The notes: generated from the letters alone by a model not told the origin. A stretch of DNA of 64,000 bases from Vibrio sp. SS-MA-C1-2 (GCF_021513135.1 NZ_CP090981.1:1984001-2048000); one strand, 5' to 3'; counted from the stretch's first letter, positions 1 to 9,541 are shown. Numbers and translations are program-made.

Positions 1-337
1 TGAGTTTCAAGCCGTCAATATATCGGAGACGGGGTCTGTTTCAGTGACACCAGCAGGTGGCGGTGGTGCGATTGAAGTGGGGAATCTAAAACTTGTTCGT
101 CCAGAATATCGAGAGATGACCATGGATAGAAGTGGTCATTTTGTCCCAAATGAAGGCGGAATTTTACCTGCGGGTGAAGTGACCGTTCGTTCTGGTTACT
201 TAGAAGCAAGTAACGTATCAAGTTTAGAAGAACTGATTAGTATTATGTCACTAACTCGACAATATGAGATGCAAGTCGAAGTGATGGCAACCGCGGATGA
301 AATTGCTCAAATCGGCAACAAGTTACTGCAAAGTTAA
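1..337 (+). CDS. flgF: Flagellar proximal rod protein FlgF, C-terminal part (lateral system)
   Basis: The reading frame is open from base 2 and runs in from before the window, so only about 111 C-terminal residues are present. The visible part contains the family's closing region: LKLVRP, then GEVTVRSGYLEASNV, then a helical end with SLTRQYEMQVEVM and TADEI, which is the C-terminal D0 helix that packs in the rod. FlgF polymerises in the periplasm as part of the proximal rod. FlgG follows after 9 bases in the canonical flgF-flgG order, so the genes are co-transcribed. FlgG is the only close alternative, but the complete FlgG is next door, which makes FlgF nearly certain. Confidence 0.9.
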   Translation, partial: EFQAVNISETGSVSVTPAGGGGAIEVGNLKLVRPEYREMTMDRSGHFVPNEGGILPAGEVTVRSGYLEASNVSSLEELISIMSLTRQYEMQVEVMATADEIAQIGNKLLQS

Positions 338-346
338 GGAACTATT

Positions 347-1132
347 ATGCATAGCGCTCTATCAATATCTAAAACCGGCATGGCTGCTCAAGATGCAAAA
401 ATGACGGCGATTTCAAACAATTTAGCGAATATTAATACCGTAGGCTATAAGCGTGATCGCGTGGTATTTGAAGATCTTTTTTATTCCATAGAAAAACAAG
501 CAGGCAGTGAAACAGCCGACCTTAATGATCATCCAACCGGTGTACAGTTGGGTAATGGTGTTCGAGTTGTCGGCACAGAAAAAGTCTATACCCAAGGCTC
601 AATTCAAAATACCAATCAACAATTTGATCTTGCCATCATGGGAGATGGTTTCTTCCAGATTGAGAATGGTGATGGTGAAATCTTTTATTCACGTAATGGT
701 CAATTTAAAACCAGTGCGGAAGGGCAGTTAGTCAATAGTCAAGGTTACCCATTGGTTCCTGATATTACTATTCCTGCAGAAGCTACGTTAGTGAGTATTA
801 GTTCTGATGGTAATGTCTCTGCTACGATTCCCGGTCAAGTCGCGCCTGAAGAACTCGGTCAAATTACTTTGATTAAATTTATGAACCCTGCTGGCTTAGA
901 AGCGAAAGGTGGAAATCTATTCGCAGAAACTGAAGCATCGGGTGAAGCTTTCGAGTTAGTTGCAGGCACAGAAGGTGCGGGAATGATTAAGCAAGGGGCA
1001 TTAGAAGGATCTAATGTTCAAGTTGTTGAAGAGATGGTTGATATGATTGCGACTCAGCGTGCCTATGAAATGAGTGCCAAAATGGTGTCAGCAGCGGATG
1101 AGATGCTGCAATATATCGCACAACAAGCTTAA
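347..1132 (+). CDS. flgG: Flagellar distal rod protein FlgG (lateral system)
   Basis: A 261-residue protein, the usual FlgG length. It starts with the rod/hook D0 signature (MHSALSISKTGMAAQDAKM, then ISNNLANINTVGYKRDRVVFEDL). It has the central rod-protein segment DLAIMGDGFFQIENGDGEIFYSRNG as two consecutive motifs, and ends with the C-terminal helix QVVEEMVDMIATQRAYEMSAK. FlgG builds the distal rod that crosses the peptidoglycan and outer membrane. The start is an ATG at 347 behind AAGGAACTATT, a good ribosome site. It lies between flgF and flgH in the standard order. Confidence 0.96.
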   Translation: MHSALSISKTGMAAQDAKMTAISNNLANINTVGYKRDRVVFEDLFYSIEKQAGSETADLNDHPTGVQLGNGVRVVGTEKVYTQGSIQNTNQQFDLAIMGDGFFQIENGDGEIFYSRNGQFKTSAEGQLVNSQGYPLVPDITIPAEATLVSISSDGNVSATIPGQVAPEELGQITLIKFMNPAGLEAKGGNLFAETEASGEAFELVAGTEGAGMIKQGALEGSNVQVVEEMVDMIATQRAYEMSAKMVSAADEMLQYIAQQA

Positions 1133-1179
1133 TGGTTTTTAAGCTTTATTTTAATCAATAAGAACAGAGGGATAACAGG

Positions 1180-1863
1180 ATGTTTGGTCAATATAAATAC
1201 GTCGTCATCGCTGTACTAACCGTTACCGTGTTAGTGGGTTGTGCGGGTCGTAAAGATGACTTTATCCCGCCTAAACCCAATGATGCAGATTATGCACCGC
1301 CTGAATTAAATTATGATGTGAATCGAGTTAGTACAGGGAGTTTATTTACGGGGGCAACGGCATTAACACTGTTTCAGGATCGTCGTGCTTACCGTGTTGG
1401 AGACATTCTTACCGTTACCCTAAATGAGAGAACGGAGTCAGATAAAACAGCCGCAACTCAATATGGAAAAAGTTCTTCTATTGACGTAGGTGCGCCGACC
1501 TTTGGCAATGCAACGTTAGATAACTTTTCTGCATCAGCAAGTGGTGAAAGAGATTTTGATGGCTCAGCGGCGAGTAGCCAAGGTAATAGTTTGACAGGTT
1601 CGATTACGGTTACCGTTTATGATGTTTTGCCTAACGGTGTTTTACGAATCCGTGGTGAAAAATGGTTAAAATTAAACCAAGGTGATGAATTTATACGGCT
1701 AACAGGAAACGTTCGAGTGGATGATATTCAATCGGATAATACCCTCTCTTCTCAACGTATCGCAGATGCAAGGATCACTTATGCTGGTCGCGGTGCATTC
1801 ACCGATACCAATACAGCGGGTTGGATGACTCAATTCTTTAACTCACCATGGATGCCATTCTAA
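1180..1863 (+). CDS. flgH: Flagellar L-ring lipoprotein FlgH (lateral system)
   Basis: A 227-residue outer-membrane lipoprotein that forms the L-ring bushing around the rod. The N-terminus has a hydrophobic signal ending in a lipobox LVGC, with Cys21 as the predicted lipidated residue. The body carries the FlgH-typical segments SLFTG..., DRRAYRVGDILTV.LNE and VLPNGVLRIRGEKWL, and ends RIADARITYAGRGAF. The ribosome site is GAGGGATAACAGG before the ATG. It overlaps flgI by one base at the shared TAATG, consistent with translational coupling. Confidence 0.96.
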   Translation: MFGQYKYVVIAVLTVTVLVGCAGRKDDFIPPKPNDADYAPPELNYDVNRVSTGSLFTGATALTLFQDRRAYRVGDILTVTLNERTESDKTAATQYGKSSSIDVGAPTFGNATLDNFSASASGERDFDGSAASSQGNSLTGSITVTVYDVLPNGVLRIRGEKWLKLNQGDEFIRLTGNVRVDDIQSDNTLSSQRIADARITYAGRGAFTDTNTAGWMTQFFNSPWMPF

Positions 1864-3014
1864 TGAATAGATTAATCTCAAAAAACGTATCCATCAAAAA
1901 CAGCTTGAAATTGATGCTAAGCACTATTCTTGTCTCTTTATCCCTATTTCTTAGTCAACTTGCATTCGCTCAACCGATACAAACATTGGTTGATATCTAT
2001 GGCGATCGTGATAACCAATTAATCGGTTATGGCTTGGTGGTTGGTTTAGATGGTTCTGGCGACAAATCACAAGTTAAATTTACTCAGCAATCTGTTGTCA
2101 ACATGATTAAACAGTTTGGTGTGCAATTAGAAGGTGGCACAGATCCTAAACTGAAGAACGTTGCAGCTGTATCCGTCACTGCAACGCTGAGACCCAATAT
2201 GGGGCCAGGACAACGATTAAATATTACGATCTCTTCTCTTGGTGATGCAAAAAGTCTACGTGGTGGCACCTTACTCTTAACCCCTTTGCGTGGTATTGAT
2301 GGTGAAGTTTATGCTGTCGCTCAAGGTAATGTCGTTGTTGGTGGTTTTAGTGCTCAAGGGTTAGATGGCTCAAGTGTTACTAAAAATACCCCAACAGCGG
2401 GTCGAATCCCTAATGGTGCGATTATCGAAAGAAGTATTGATAATCAAGATAATAGTCAAGTTATACGTCTACAATTAAAAGATCCCAATTATAAAACGGC
2501 GCTCAATATCTCAAAGTCTATTAATAAAACCTTTGGCCCTAAAGTAGCAAAAGCGATAAATAAGGGGCAAATTGAAGTTTCAGCACCGAAAGACCGTGAA
2601 GATCGGGTGATGTTTTTGTCGATGATTGAAGAGTTAAATGTTGAAGTCGGACAGAAATTACCTAGAGTTATTTTTAATTCTAGAACAGGGACGGTCGTCA
2701 TTAGTGCAAAAGTCACCGTGTCAGAAGCCGCCGTTAGTCAAGGAGGATTATTGATTTCGATTACTGAAAATCAACAAGTCTCACAGCCGAACAGTTACAA
2801 TTTTGGTGATGGTGCAGAAACCGTCGTGACAGATCAATCTCAAGTTAATATTAATGAACAAGAAAGCGGCATGATGATCTGGCCAGAGGGAACGAATTTG
2901 CAAGATATTGTCGATGCAGTGAACAGTGTAGGAGCAACGCCTGACGCTCTGATGCAGATTCTACAAGCCTTAGATGAAGCCGGTGCACTCAATGGCGAGT
3001 TAATGGTGATTTAA
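1863..3014 (+). CDS. flgI: Flagellar P-ring protein FlgI (lateral system)
   Basis: Periplasmic P-ring subunit, 383 residues from the ATG at 1863. An in-frame ATG at 1848 lies inside flgH and is less likely. A basic N-terminus and hydrophobic core (residues about 15-33) end in LAFA, a Sec signal peptide. The mature protein opens with QTLVDIYGDRDNQLIGYGLV, the family signature, followed by VVGLDGSGDKSQ and FTQQSVVNMIKQFG. The C-terminus has the DIVDAVNSVGATPDALMQIL assembly segment. The gene ends in TAATG shared with flgJ. Confidence 0.96.
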   Translation: MNRLISKNVSIKNSLKLMLSTILVSLSLFLSQLAFAQPIQTLVDIYGDRDNQLIGYGLVVGLDGSGDKSQVKFTQQSVVNMIKQFGVQLEGGTDPKLKNVAAVSVTATLRPNMGPGQRLNITISSLGDAKSLRGGTLLLTPLRGIDGEVYAVAQGNVVVGGFSAQGLDGSSVTKNTPTAGRIPNGAIIERSIDNQDNSQVIRLQLKDPNYKTALNISKSINKTFGPKVAKAINKGQIEVSAPKDREDRVMFLSMIEELNVEVGQKLPRVIFNSRTGTVVISAKVTVSEAAVSQGGLLISITENQQVSQPNSYNFGDGAETVVTDQSQVNINEQESGMMIWPEGTNLQDIVDAVNSVGATPDALMQILQALDEAGALNGELMVI

Positions 3015-3688
3015 TGTTTAATCAAATTGGATTACCTCAGTTTAATGGAAGCCATGCAGTTAATGGTGATATTGACTCGAAGCAGCAGGTTAGACCTATT
3101 CTAGATAATCATCATCCATCGCCTGTGCAACCGTTCAAAGCGGCTAACAACCGTTTTGATACGTTATTAGAACAGACAAGAGAGACGCTGAAACAACACG
3201 TTATCGTCGCTTCTCCCGTTGAGACTAAAGTAGAAGTCGGTGTTTCAATTGAACCAGAAGCACTTAAAACCCCCCAAAATATCCAAGCTTTAACTCAAGT
3301 AGACGAATTAATTGCGAAAAAATCAGATTTAAAAGGGTTAGATTCTATTCAAGAACAGTTAACTAAATTGAATCAGAAAGGGGTCGTTGCGGGTAAAGGT
3401 GATGACTTTTACCTTGATAACAGCTCATTACAAGCGATTAAACTGCAAGGTGATAGTGATGAGGGGATCCGAGCGGTTTCCGAACAATTTGAAGCCGTCT
3501 TTATCCAGATGATGTTAAAGAGAATGCGAGCAAGTTCTGAAGTTTGGTCAGACAAAGATAACCCATTGTCAACGCAGTCTGGTTCAATGTTTCAAGAGTT
3601 ATCAGATAACCAAATGGCGCTAAGTATGGCGAAAAAATCAACACTAGGAATAGCTGATCTTATCTATCAACAGCTATCGAAGGGATAA
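3014..3688 (+). CDS. flgJ: FlgJ rod-cap protein lacking the muramidase domain (lateral system)
   Basis: A 224-residue FlgJ-type protein. The rod-binding domain is recognisable at residues about 155-222 (VSEQFEAVFIQMMLKRMRA, then SQSGSMFQELSDNQMALSMA read with minor variation). Ahead of it lie about 150 low-complexity, polar residues. The peptidoglycan hydrolase (glucosaminidase) domain found at the C-terminus of enterobacterial FlgJ (about 313 aa) is absent. In the family the rod domain caps rod growth in the periplasm, so another enzyme must open the wall here. It starts in the stop codon of flgI and precedes flgK by 11 bases. Confidence 0.85.
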   Translation: MFNQIGLPQFNGSHAVNGDIDSKQQVRPILDNHHPSPVQPFKAANNRFDTLLEQTRETLKQHVIVASPVETKVEVGVSIEPEALKTPQNIQALTQVDELIAKKSDLKGLDSIQEQLTKLNQKGVVAGKGDDFYLDNSSLQAIKLQGDSDEGIRAVSEQFEAVFIQMMLKRMRASSEVWSDKDNPLSTQSGSMFQELSDNQMALSMAKKSTLGIADLIYQQLSKG

Positions 3689-3699
3689 GGAGTGTACTT

Positions 3700-5097
3700 A
3701 TGAGTATGATTAATATTGGGTTAACGGGTGTTTTAGCCAATCAAATTGCGATGAACACCACCGCTCAGAATACCGCAAATGTGAATACTGAGGGTTACTC
3801 TCGCCAAGAAGTCACTCAGTCAGCACTGATTCTCGGTGGATTAAGCAATTTAAATATCGGTTCAGGTGTGACTGTCGATAGTATTCGACGTGTAGCCGAT
3901 CAAGCCCTTGTTACCCGTTTAGAAACCAGCAGTGCTGAGCTCTCGTACAGTAATCATTATTATAGTGGCATGTCTGGATTAGAAGAGCTATTAGGTTCAG
4001 AGAGCTTAAATTTAACGAATAGTTTCAATGATTTTTTCGCTTCGGTAGATGAAGCGACGGTTGCCCCTGAATCTCCCGCTTATCGTGAACAAATTCTAGC
4101 AGCCGCTAATGGGGTAGCGAGTACCTTTAATCGTAGTGTTAATGCAATAGAAGAACAGATGCAGAACCTGAATAATCAATTCTCGGTCTCTGTTAGTTTA
4201 GCTAATGCTCAATTAGAGAACATTTCACAACTTAATATCTCAATTAAAGAAGCTCACGCGAAAGGACAAAGTACAGCAGGGTTGACTGATCAGTTAGATT
4301 TATCACTGCGAGATTTGACTGAAAATATGGGCGTTAATGTGCTTCGTAAAGGGGATGGCACTGCAGAAGTTTCTTTGCCTGACGGTCAACCATTAGTCAT
4401 TGGTGAAAGTGTTGCCTCTATTGAACGTGTTTTTTCTAATACCGATCCCTATGGTACCGAACTGACTCTTAATTTCTCCGGTGCAAGTATGCCTGTCAAT
4501 GAAATGGGTGGGACATTAGGTGCTTTAATTAAATTAAAAGAAGATGAATATGAGCCTAATACTGAAAAGTTGAATGAACTTGCTGAAGTTTTCGCTACGG
4601 CTGTTAATGATGCTTTAGCAACAGGTATTGATTTAGAAGGGAATGTGAACACTATTAATGCTGATGGAACCAATGGCTCACCTTTGTTTCAATTCAATGC
4701 TTTAGATCCTGCTGCTTCTTTAGAAATAACAGATATTTCAGCGGAACAATTAGCATTATCAACCAGTGGTGAAATTGGTGATGGTGGAGTGTTAACTGAT
4801 ATCACGAGTATTATTACTACTACATTTACTTCTACTACTTTTAGTAATAAGACCATATATGATACCTACAGTCAGATGTTAGGGGAGTTAGGTATCAATA
4901 CCAATCAAGCTCAACAATCATTAACTACCGCGCAGATTAATCAGAATGAAGCTCAAGCGGCTCGTGATAATGTCAGTGCGGTCAATAGTGATGAAGAAGC
5001 GGCTAATTTAATGATGTATATGAATGCTTATCAAGCGAACATGAAAGTCGTCAGTGCAGCCAATCAAATGTTCCAATCAGTTTTAACTGCATTTTAA
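3700..5097 (+). CDS. flgK: Hook-filament junction protein FlgK / HAP1 (lateral system)
   Basis: A 465-residue hook-associated protein 1. The N-terminus has the D0 pattern INIGLTGVLANQIAMNTTAQ followed by NTANVNTEGYSRQEV. The C-terminus has INQNEAQAARDNVSAVNSDEEAANLM and the closing helix MKVVSAANQMFQSVL, both standard for FlgK. The ribosome site is AAGGAGTGTACTT before the ATG. FlgK joins the hook to the filament outside the cell. It is followed by flgL after 9 bases, so the two junction proteins are co-expressed. Confidence 0.95.
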   Translation: MSMINIGLTGVLANQIAMNTTAQNTANVNTEGYSRQEVTQSALILGGLSNLNIGSGVTVDSIRRVADQALVTRLETSSAELSYSNHYYSGMSGLEELLGSESLNLTNSFNDFFASVDEATVAPESPAYREQILAAANGVASTFNRSVNAIEEQMQNLNNQFSVSVSLANAQLENISQLNISIKEAHAKGQSTAGLTDQLDLSLRDLTENMGVNVLRKGDGTAEVSLPDGQPLVIGESVASIERVFSNTDPYGTELTLNFSGASMPVNEMGGTLGALIKLKEDEYEPNTEKLNELAEVFATAVNDALATGIDLEGNVNTINADGTNGSPLFQFNALDPAASLEITDISAEQLALSTSGEIGDGGVLTDITSIITTTFTSTTFSNKTIYDTYSQMLGELGINTNQAQQSLTTAQINQNEAQAARDNVSAVNSDEEAANLMMYMNAYQANMKVVSAANQMFQSVLTAF

Positions 5098-5106
5098 GGA
5101 GTCAGT

Positions 5107-6006
5107 ATGCGAGTTACGGATAGTCAATTTAACAACCTTATGCATACATCACTGCAAAAAAATAATGTGGCATTGAATAAAGTTTTTGAGCAGTTGTCGA
5201 CGGGAAAAAAGATCAACCACCTGTCGGATGATCCTATAGCATCAATTAAGCTTCAAGGACTTTCTCAAAGCATTTCCAAAGGTAACCAATATGAACGTAA
5301 TATTCAAAATGTCACCTCTAAAATGCAACAATATGAGACCTATCTCTCAACTGCAGAGAGCATTTCTCAATCAGTGAACGAACTTTTATTACAAGGTAAA
5401 AATGGAACTTTAGATGTAAATAGTCGTGAAGGTATTGTAATAGAACTTGAGTCTTATAAAGATGAGTTAATCGAGATATTTAATAAACAAGATCAGGGCA
5501 ATTTTATCTTTGGTGGAACGGCGATTGACCAGCAACCTATCACTGTAGCAACTGGGCCCACAAGTTACACTTTTTACAATAACAGTGATAAACGTTTAAC
5601 ATCAATTAGTGAAGGTAAGTCGGTAGAAAATAATATCACCGCAGTTGAGGTTTTAGGGACAGATCCAGCTAATAATATATTCACACAATTAGATACAGTT
5701 ATCGCTGAGTTCTCATCTGCGACACCAAATTATACTAACGTTGATAATGCAATCAATGCTAACCAGGATTTTCATGGTCGTGTTTTATCGACCATAACAA
5801 AGATAGGTAGTGAAATTTCTGGCCTTGAACGCTATTCCGAGACAACTCAAGATACGATTTTATTTGCTCAAGTCATGGAAAATGATCTGGTTGAACTTGA
5901 TTTTGCCGAAGCCAGTATTCGATTAAACCAAGGTATGTTGGCGTTAGAAGCCACCCAAAAAAGTTATATGAGAATCAGCGGTGCTAATCTTTTCTCTCTA
6001 CTTTAA
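5107..6006 (+). CDS. flgL: Hook-filament junction protein FlgL / HAP3 (lateral system)
   Basis: A 299-residue protein with the flagellin-like N-terminal helix (VFEQLSTGKKINHLSDDP) and a C-terminal helix ending SYMRISGANLFSLL. The FlgL hallmark GNFIFGGTAIDQQP is present in the middle. It sits between HAP1 and the filament at the cell surface. The ribosome site is AAGGAGTCAGT before the ATG at 5107. It directly follows flgK, which settles the assignment against true flagellin; the flagellin is at 14.7 kb. Confidence 0.94.
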   Translation: MRVTDSQFNNLMHTSLQKNNVALNKVFEQLSTGKKINHLSDDPIASIKLQGLSQSISKGNQYERNIQNVTSKMQQYETYLSTAESISQSVNELLLQGKNGTLDVNSREGIVIELESYKDELIEIFNKQDQGNFIFGGTAIDQQPITVATGPTSYTFYNNSDKRLTSISEGKSVENNITAVEVLGTDPANNIFTQLDTVIAEFSSATPNYTNVDNAINANQDFHGRVLSTITKIGSEISGLERYSETTQDTILFAQVMENDLVELDFAEASIRLNQGMLALEATQKSYMRISGANLFSLL

Positions 6007-6034
6007 TTGAGATTTAATCGGGAGTTGGTAAAGA

Positions 6035-6937
6035 ATGAGAAATCGGCTAATTGCACTTTTATTTCCTTGTTTATTTGCTACTAATGCTTTAGCAATTGAG
6101 CAAATAGAGCCCTTTGATAATGTTAAATGGCAAAGCAGTCAAGGGGTTGATTTTTGTCAAATTACCTTGGGTGATGAAAGTGCGGATTTATATATTGCTA
6201 TTAAGCAGGTGGCAGGAGAAAAAATAAGACTCACTGCCACCAATAATGGACATTTTGACCTAAGCCATAATCAAATTATCTTAAGTAGTGAAAGTGCGCC
6301 ATGGACAAGAACACAACAAACGCCATTATTAATTCGACTAGAAAGTGTTAGTCACAATAAGAATCAAGCTCAAAATGTTAGAGAACAAACCTTAGATGTA
6401 CAACAGTTATTAAAATTAATGAATCAAGGCAGTTGGCTTTCATTAAATAGCCGTGGACATAAAATTATTTTACCGACAACCAATGCCAGTGAGTACCTCT
6501 CTAAGTTTTGGTTGTGTAGTGGACAGTTACCTCAAATATCTATTGATCAAGCGAGTGATGTTACCTATTTTTATCCCAGTGGTTCTGTGACAGTAACGAA
6601 ACATGAAAAAGATAAATTACTGATTATTACCGAATTAATTAAACGAGATAATCGCATTAAAAAAGTATTAATTGATGGACATAGTGACAGTGCTGGCGAT
6701 CCCGTTGCAAATTTACAGTTATCAAAAGAGCGCGCCGCAAAAATGGCCATTATTTTGGTTAAGAACGGAGTAAATAAAAATATGATTGAAGTGCGAGGGC
6801 ATGGTAGTCGATATCCTCTAACAAACAGCCAAGGCAAAAAAATTAATAACCGTCGAGTACAGATGCGTTTAGTGATGGATTATCCAAACACAACCAACTT
6901 AGTTGAAGAGTTAGATATTAAGGAAACAAATGAGTAA
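6035..6937 (+). CDS. motY: MotY-like OmpA-domain motor protein (lateral system)
   Basis: A 300-residue secreted protein: signal peptide at residues 1-20 (ending ATNALA), a MotY-type N-terminal domain, and an OmpA/MotB-like peptidoglycan-binding domain at about 195-285 (LIDGHSDSAGDP, LSKERAAKMAIIL, EVRGHGSRYP, NNRRVQMRLV). In vibrios MotY sits around the basal body and helps anchor stators to the wall; lateral systems with proton stators also carry a MotY. Placement inside the flagellar cluster and length close to 293 residues support this over a generic OmpA. It overlaps flgN by 8 bases. Confidence 0.8.
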   Translation: MRNRLIALLFPCLFATNALAIEQIEPFDNVKWQSSQGVDFCQITLGDESADLYIAIKQVAGEKIRLTATNNGHFDLSHNQIILSSESAPWTRTQQTPLLIRLESVSHNKNQAQNVREQTLDVQQLLKLMNQGSWLSLNSRGHKIILPTTNASEYLSKFWLCSGQLPQISIDQASDVTYFYPSGSVTVTKHEKDKLLIITELIKRDNRIKKVLIDGHSDSAGDPVANLQLSKERAAKMAIILVKNGVNKNMIEVRGHGSRYPLTNSQGKKINNRRVQMRLVMDYPNTTNLVEELDIKETNE

Positions 6938-7349
6938 GCAAGATGCGCTAAAAGCAATTTATACCTCTATTATTATCAGCAGTAAAATGTTTGACCAAAT
7001 GAATAGTTTATTAGACCAATTAAGAGTAGCCACGATTCAATTGAATCATGAAGAAACAGAAGTATGTAATCAAAAAGTTCTGCAACTCACAGAACAGTTA
7101 CAAAAAGAACAAAATAGAAGAGGGTTACTGGCTGAAAAGTTGGGCTGTAAAGGTATCGATTACTTTTCCGAATTAATTGAAATGACTCAGGGTAAAACCA
7201 AGGATCAGTTATCCTCAGTTATTGAAGCATTAAAAGTAAAAGCAGAAGAGGGACAGGCTAAGTTAACATTAAATAGTACGATTCTGCAGCAGCAACAAGA
7301 AGTTTTAAATAATGCGATTGAAAACATTCATTTAACCATTAAAGCTTGA
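6930..7349 (+). CDS. flgN: FlgN-type export chaperone (lateral system)
   Basis: A 139-residue, all-helical, highly charged protein with heptad-like leucine/glutamine runs (residues about 15-60 and 95-135), matching the size and composition of FlgN chaperones. FlgN binds the C-termini of FlgK and FlgL and delivers them to the flagellar export gate. It is translationally coupled to motY and lies just behind flgK-flgL, the expected clients. No enzymatic motif is visible. The sequence is only weakly conserved in this family, so the call rests on size, composition and position. Confidence 0.65.
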   Translation: MSKQDALKAIYTSIIISSKMFDQMNSLLDQLRVATIQLNHEETEVCNQKVLQLTEQLQKEQNRRGLLAEKLGCKGIDYFSELIEMTQGKTKDQLSSVIEALKVKAEEGQAKLTLNSTILQQQQEVLNNAIENIHLTIKA

Positions 7350-7501
7350 TTTTTTACCAATACGCTCGTTAATTAATCAGTTAATTATTTTTGGGTAAAA
7401 AAAGTAGATATTTACGTTATTTAACATTATGTTGTATTTAGGTAATTAAATTGTTGATATTTCATTTTTAATTAAAGTTAAAGCTGAAAGGTAAGGACAT
7501 T

Positions 7502-7837
7502 ATGAACATATCTTCCATAGGAATGGCAGAAGCTCAAATCTTAGAAAAAATGCAATCGCATAAAATGATTGCTGATAATCAGTCTTTTGCTATTCAAAAT
7601 ACCCCGCAGGTAGGAATGTTAAATTTTGGTTCTGCGATGGGTAATATTTTAGATAACCTGAATAACCAGCAACAGAGTGCCAGTCAAAAAGTACAAGCTG
7701 TCGAACTTGGACTAAGTGATGACTTGATCGGTGCGACTATCGCTAATCAAAAAGCCAGCCTAACCTTTAACGCATTGATGCAAGTAAGAAATAAAATGGT
7801 GTCAAATTTCAATGACATTATAAAAATGCCTATATGA
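7502..7837 (+). CDS. fliE: MS-ring/rod adaptor FliE (lateral system)
   Basis: A 111-residue FliE, the usual size. The C-terminal half shows the family pattern: EGLSDDLIG-like segment (LGLSDDLIGATIANQKASL), then FNALMQVRNKMVSNFNDIIKMP. FliE links the MS ring to the rod and is an early export substrate. A 152-base gap after flgN suggests a new transcription unit; I saw no clear -24/-12 sigma-54 element in it. The ribosome site AAGGTAAGGACATT precedes the ATG. fliF follows after 14 bases. Confidence 0.9.
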   Translation: MNISSIGMAEAQILEKMQSHKMIADNQSFAIQNTPQVGMLNFGSAMGNILDNLNNQQQSASQKVQAVELGLSDDLIGATIANQKASLTFNALMQVRNKMVSNFNDIIKMPI

Positions 7838-7851
7838 TGGAGTATTAATAG

Positions 7852-9540
7852 ATGGCAACTGAAGTGAAACCCGCATTAACAAGTCCAACGCCCAATAAGG
7901 TCGCTGGAGAAGGAAAGAGTAAACTCTCGCAAATAGGGGGTAACTTCCGTGTTTTTTGGGCTAGCTCACAACGAAACTTAGTTGTTATTACTATTTTTGC
8001 CTCCATTATCGCTGCCATTATCGTCCTTTTGCTTTGGTCTTCCACTGAGCGTTATCGTCCTCTTTATAGCTCCTCGTCGAATTACGATACCAGCCAAGTT
8101 TTACAACTTCTTGATGAATCAAATATCCCTTATCAACTCAGTTCCGATGACGGTCAAATACTCGTCGTAGAAAAAAATGTCGCTAAGATTCGCATGATGT
8201 TAGCGGCAAAGGGGTTAAAAGAGCAGCTGCCGAGCGGTTTTGAATCATTGGATTCAGGGGCTAATATTGGTGAAAGTCAATTTATGGAGACCGCACGTTA
8301 TCGACATGCCCTAGAAGGGGAGTTAGCACGTAGTATTACTACCATGGACCAAATTAACCTCGCTCGTGTTCATTTAGCGATTCCAAAAGAAACCTTATTT
8401 GTTAGAACTGATGCAGAAGAACCAAGAGCTTCAGTTATTGTCAATATCATCGAAGGAATGGATATTAAGCCAGCTCAAATTGACTCGATTATTAATTTAG
8501 TTTCTGGGGCCGTCATTGGATTAAAAGCTGAAAATGTTCAAGTGGTCGATCAATATGGGCGTTTACTGTCTGATGATGCTTCTTCTGGTGATTATACGGT
8601 TGCCTCATCAAAGCAGCGTGATTTTAAAACCAATCTAGAAAACCGTCTGGTTAAGCAAGCATCGGATATGTTAACGCCGATTCTGGGTGCTTCAAACTTC
8701 CGAGTTCAAGTTTCAACGGATATTGATTTTTCCAAACGAGAAGAGACATTAGAAACTTTTGATGAGCCTAAAATTCAGAGTGAATCGATAACCACCGATA
8801 GCAATGACTCATCCGTTGCACTTGGTATCCCTGGCGCATTGAGTAATACTCCACCTGTTACAGGCAACGATCAAGCGCCTGATACCAACTCAACGGTAAC
8901 AAAAAGCTCTACCGATAGAAAATATGCGGTAGGTGGCAAAATTACCCATATTACTCATCAACAAGGTGTTCTTAATCGTCTCTCTGTAGCAATTGTTCTT
9001 AATGACACTGCGAATACAGAGGGCATATGGACGCCGGAGCAGCTTAATAATATTCAGGCAATTGTAATGCCAGCAATTGGATTTAACCAAGCGCGTGGTG
9101 ACTCGATTAATATTCAAAGCTTCCCGTTTATTTCCGCATCATTTCAAGAAGCAACACCTCTTCCTTGGTTTGAAAATAGCAGCCTTATTCAGCCAATAAA
9201 ATACATCATAGCTTTGATTCTAAGTGTATTAATGATTCTATTGGTTCTTAGACCGTTAGTTAAATACTTGATTAATCCACATAATAAAACCCCTGAACAG
9301 TTATTGGCTGAAGCTCCATTTGAAGTGGATATAGAAACACGAGCAGAACAAGCCAGAGAGAGTGCCCTTAAATCTAAAATGGACTCTTTGGGTATTGATG
9401 CCTCAGGAATTAAAGCCCTAGAAGATGATTTGCCACCTGCGGATAGCCCTATTGAAGTTCAGATTCAACACCTTAAGTTGATTGCTTCAGAAGATCCACA
9501 GCGAGTGACGGAAATCTTACGAACTTGGATGAATGCATAA
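7852..9540 (+). CDS. fliF: MS-ring protein FliF (lateral system)
   Basis: A 562-residue FliF. There is a first membrane helix at about 42-64 (LVVITIFASIIAAIIVLLLW), the PLYSSSSNYDTSQVLQLLDE ring-building motif, GFESLDSGANIGESQFMET, and ARVHLAIPKE. A second membrane helix lies near residues 447-468, and a short acidic C-terminus that binds FliG follows. It forms the MS ring in the inner membrane, the platform for export gate and rotor. The order fliE-fliF-fliG is canonical, and the stop nearly abuts the fliG start. Confidence 0.96.
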   Translation: MATEVKPALTSPTPNKVAGEGKSKLSQIGGNFRVFWASSQRNLVVITIFASIIAAIIVLLLWSSTERYRPLYSSSSNYDTSQVLQLLDESNIPYQLSSDDGQILVVEKNVAKIRMMLAAKGLKEQLPSGFESLDSGANIGESQFMETARYRHALEGELARSITTMDQINLARVHLAIPKETLFVRTDAEEPRASVIVNIIEGMDIKPAQIDSIINLVSGAVIGLKAENVQVVDQYGRLLSDDASSGDYTVASSKQRDFKTNLENRLVKQASDMLTPILGASNFRVQVSTDIDFSKREETLETFDEPKIQSESITTDSNDSSVALGIPGALSNTPPVTGNDQAPDTNSTVTKSSTDRKYAVGGKITHITHQQGVLNRLSVAIVLNDTANTEGIWTPEQLNNIQAIVMPAIGFNQARGDSINIQSFPFISASFQEATPLPWFENSSLIQPIKYIIALILSVLMILLVLRPLVKYLINPHNKTPEQLLAEAPFEVDIETRAEQARESALKSKMDSLGIDASGIKALEDDLPPADSPIEVQIQHLKLIASEDPQRVTEILRTWMNA

Positions 9541-9541
9541 G

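Noticed and set aside
7350-7501. A sigma-54 (-24/-12) promoter before fliE
   Set aside because: Expected from LafK-type control, but no TGGCAC-N5-TTGCA-like element was found.
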